12,485 nucleotides of DNA from Actinomycetota bacterium. GTDB lineage: Bacteria > Actinomycetota > Acidimicrobiia > Acidimicrobiales > Ilumatobacteraceae. Both the position numbers and the translations under genes were made by a program. Each line of letters opens with the position of its first letter. Within the stretch, counting starts at the first letter, position 1. Location of the stretch: the NCBI GenBank assembly GCA_009705865.1, contig WLSJ01000047.1, positions 1-12,485 of the forward strand, read 5' to 3'. Under the pieces are notes generated by a model. That model had not been told where the DNA came from. It made no database searches and was given only the letters and a program-made list of their open reading frames with translations. Shown piece after piece: positions 12,283 to 12,485 of this stretch.

Positions 12283-12485
12283 ATGCAAGCAGCTATCTTC
12301 CTCCTTCTCATCGTCCTCATTGCGGTGGTCGTTTACTTTGGCATGCAGGCCAGCGCCAATAAGCCCGAAGCAGCTCTTCCAGCTGCGCTAGACACCGATG
12401 CAATTGCGCGCACTGTTCAAACTGCCATCAACCTTGAAGCTATATCTACATCCGTGCAAGGTGCTGTTGCAGCACAAATGTTGAA
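12283..12485 (+). CDS. Membrane-anchored protein, C-terminus cut by window edge
   Basis: 67 codons visible. The N-terminus MQAAIFLLLIVLIAVVVYFGMQ is almost entirely hydrophobic (2-22), giving a membrane anchor with a short outside tail or an uncleaved signal. Residues 23-67 (ASANKPEAALPAALDTDAIARTVQTA and onward) are Ala-rich and helical, as expected for the start of a coiled coil. RmuC-type proteins begin with such an anchor plus coiled coil, but too little is visible to call it. ATG 12283 follows a -10-like box. Confidence 0.5.
   Translation, partial: MQAAIFLLLIVLIAVVVYFGMQASANKPEAALPAALDTDAIARTVQTAINLEAISTSVQGAVAAQML

Overview
The window looks like a compact chromosomal segment of an actinobacterium. 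The evidence is a WhiB-family Fe-S regulator, actinobacterial-style leaderless genes (a TAnnnT -10 box 5-7 bases before the start codon), and a mid-range base composition. Genes almost touch: convergent neighbours end 0-3 bases apart or overlap. The collagen-like protein, with a Cys-containing 'NKKT' segment, glycine repeats and a C-terminal DUF1566/Lcl-like domain, recalls proteins I associate with Acidimicrobiia (Ilumatobacter-type and freshwater relatives). That placement is an inference.

Positions 1-951 (minus strand) hold the most interesting unit. It has an AT-tract promoter, a 54-codon upstream ORF, a leader that can fold either as an antiterminator or as an intrinsic terminator, then whiB7 (four Cys, EPWGVWGGE, RPRGRP AT-hook), then a membrane-anchored thioredoxin-like gene cut by the window edge. 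This is the layout expected for WhiB7/WblC antibiotic-response control by ribosome-mediated attenuation.

Positions 1003-2125 hold a divergent surface protein with collagen-like repeats and a small one-TM protein of unknown function. Positions 2209-4606 hold an acyl-ACP thioesterase, and convergent to it an operon of oligoribonuclease (orn) and a metallo-beta-lactamase-fold hydrolase joined by a GTGA overlap. dut (dUTPase) is divergent from orn.

Positions 5093-8322 carry acyl-CoA metabolism: a CaiB/BaiF-type CoA-transferase divergent from an acyl-CoA dehydrogenase, and an enoyl-CoA hydratase/isomerase convergent with the dehydrogenase. Activation by CoA transfer, alpha-beta dehydrogenation and hydration/isomerisation could form part of one catabolic route, but the substrate cannot be read from the sequence. 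Positions 8396-11032 carry a four-histidine carotenoid/stilbene cleavage oxygenase and a convergent M20 amidohydrolase.

Positions 11026-12485 carry a Nudix hydrolase, a thiamine-binding-type small protein, a short HTH regulator and the start of a membrane-anchored protein. No rRNA, tRNA, CRISPR array, insertion sequence or phage gene was seen. The only stretch over 300 bases without a conventional gene (622-1013) is the whiB7 leader plus the divergent promoter region.
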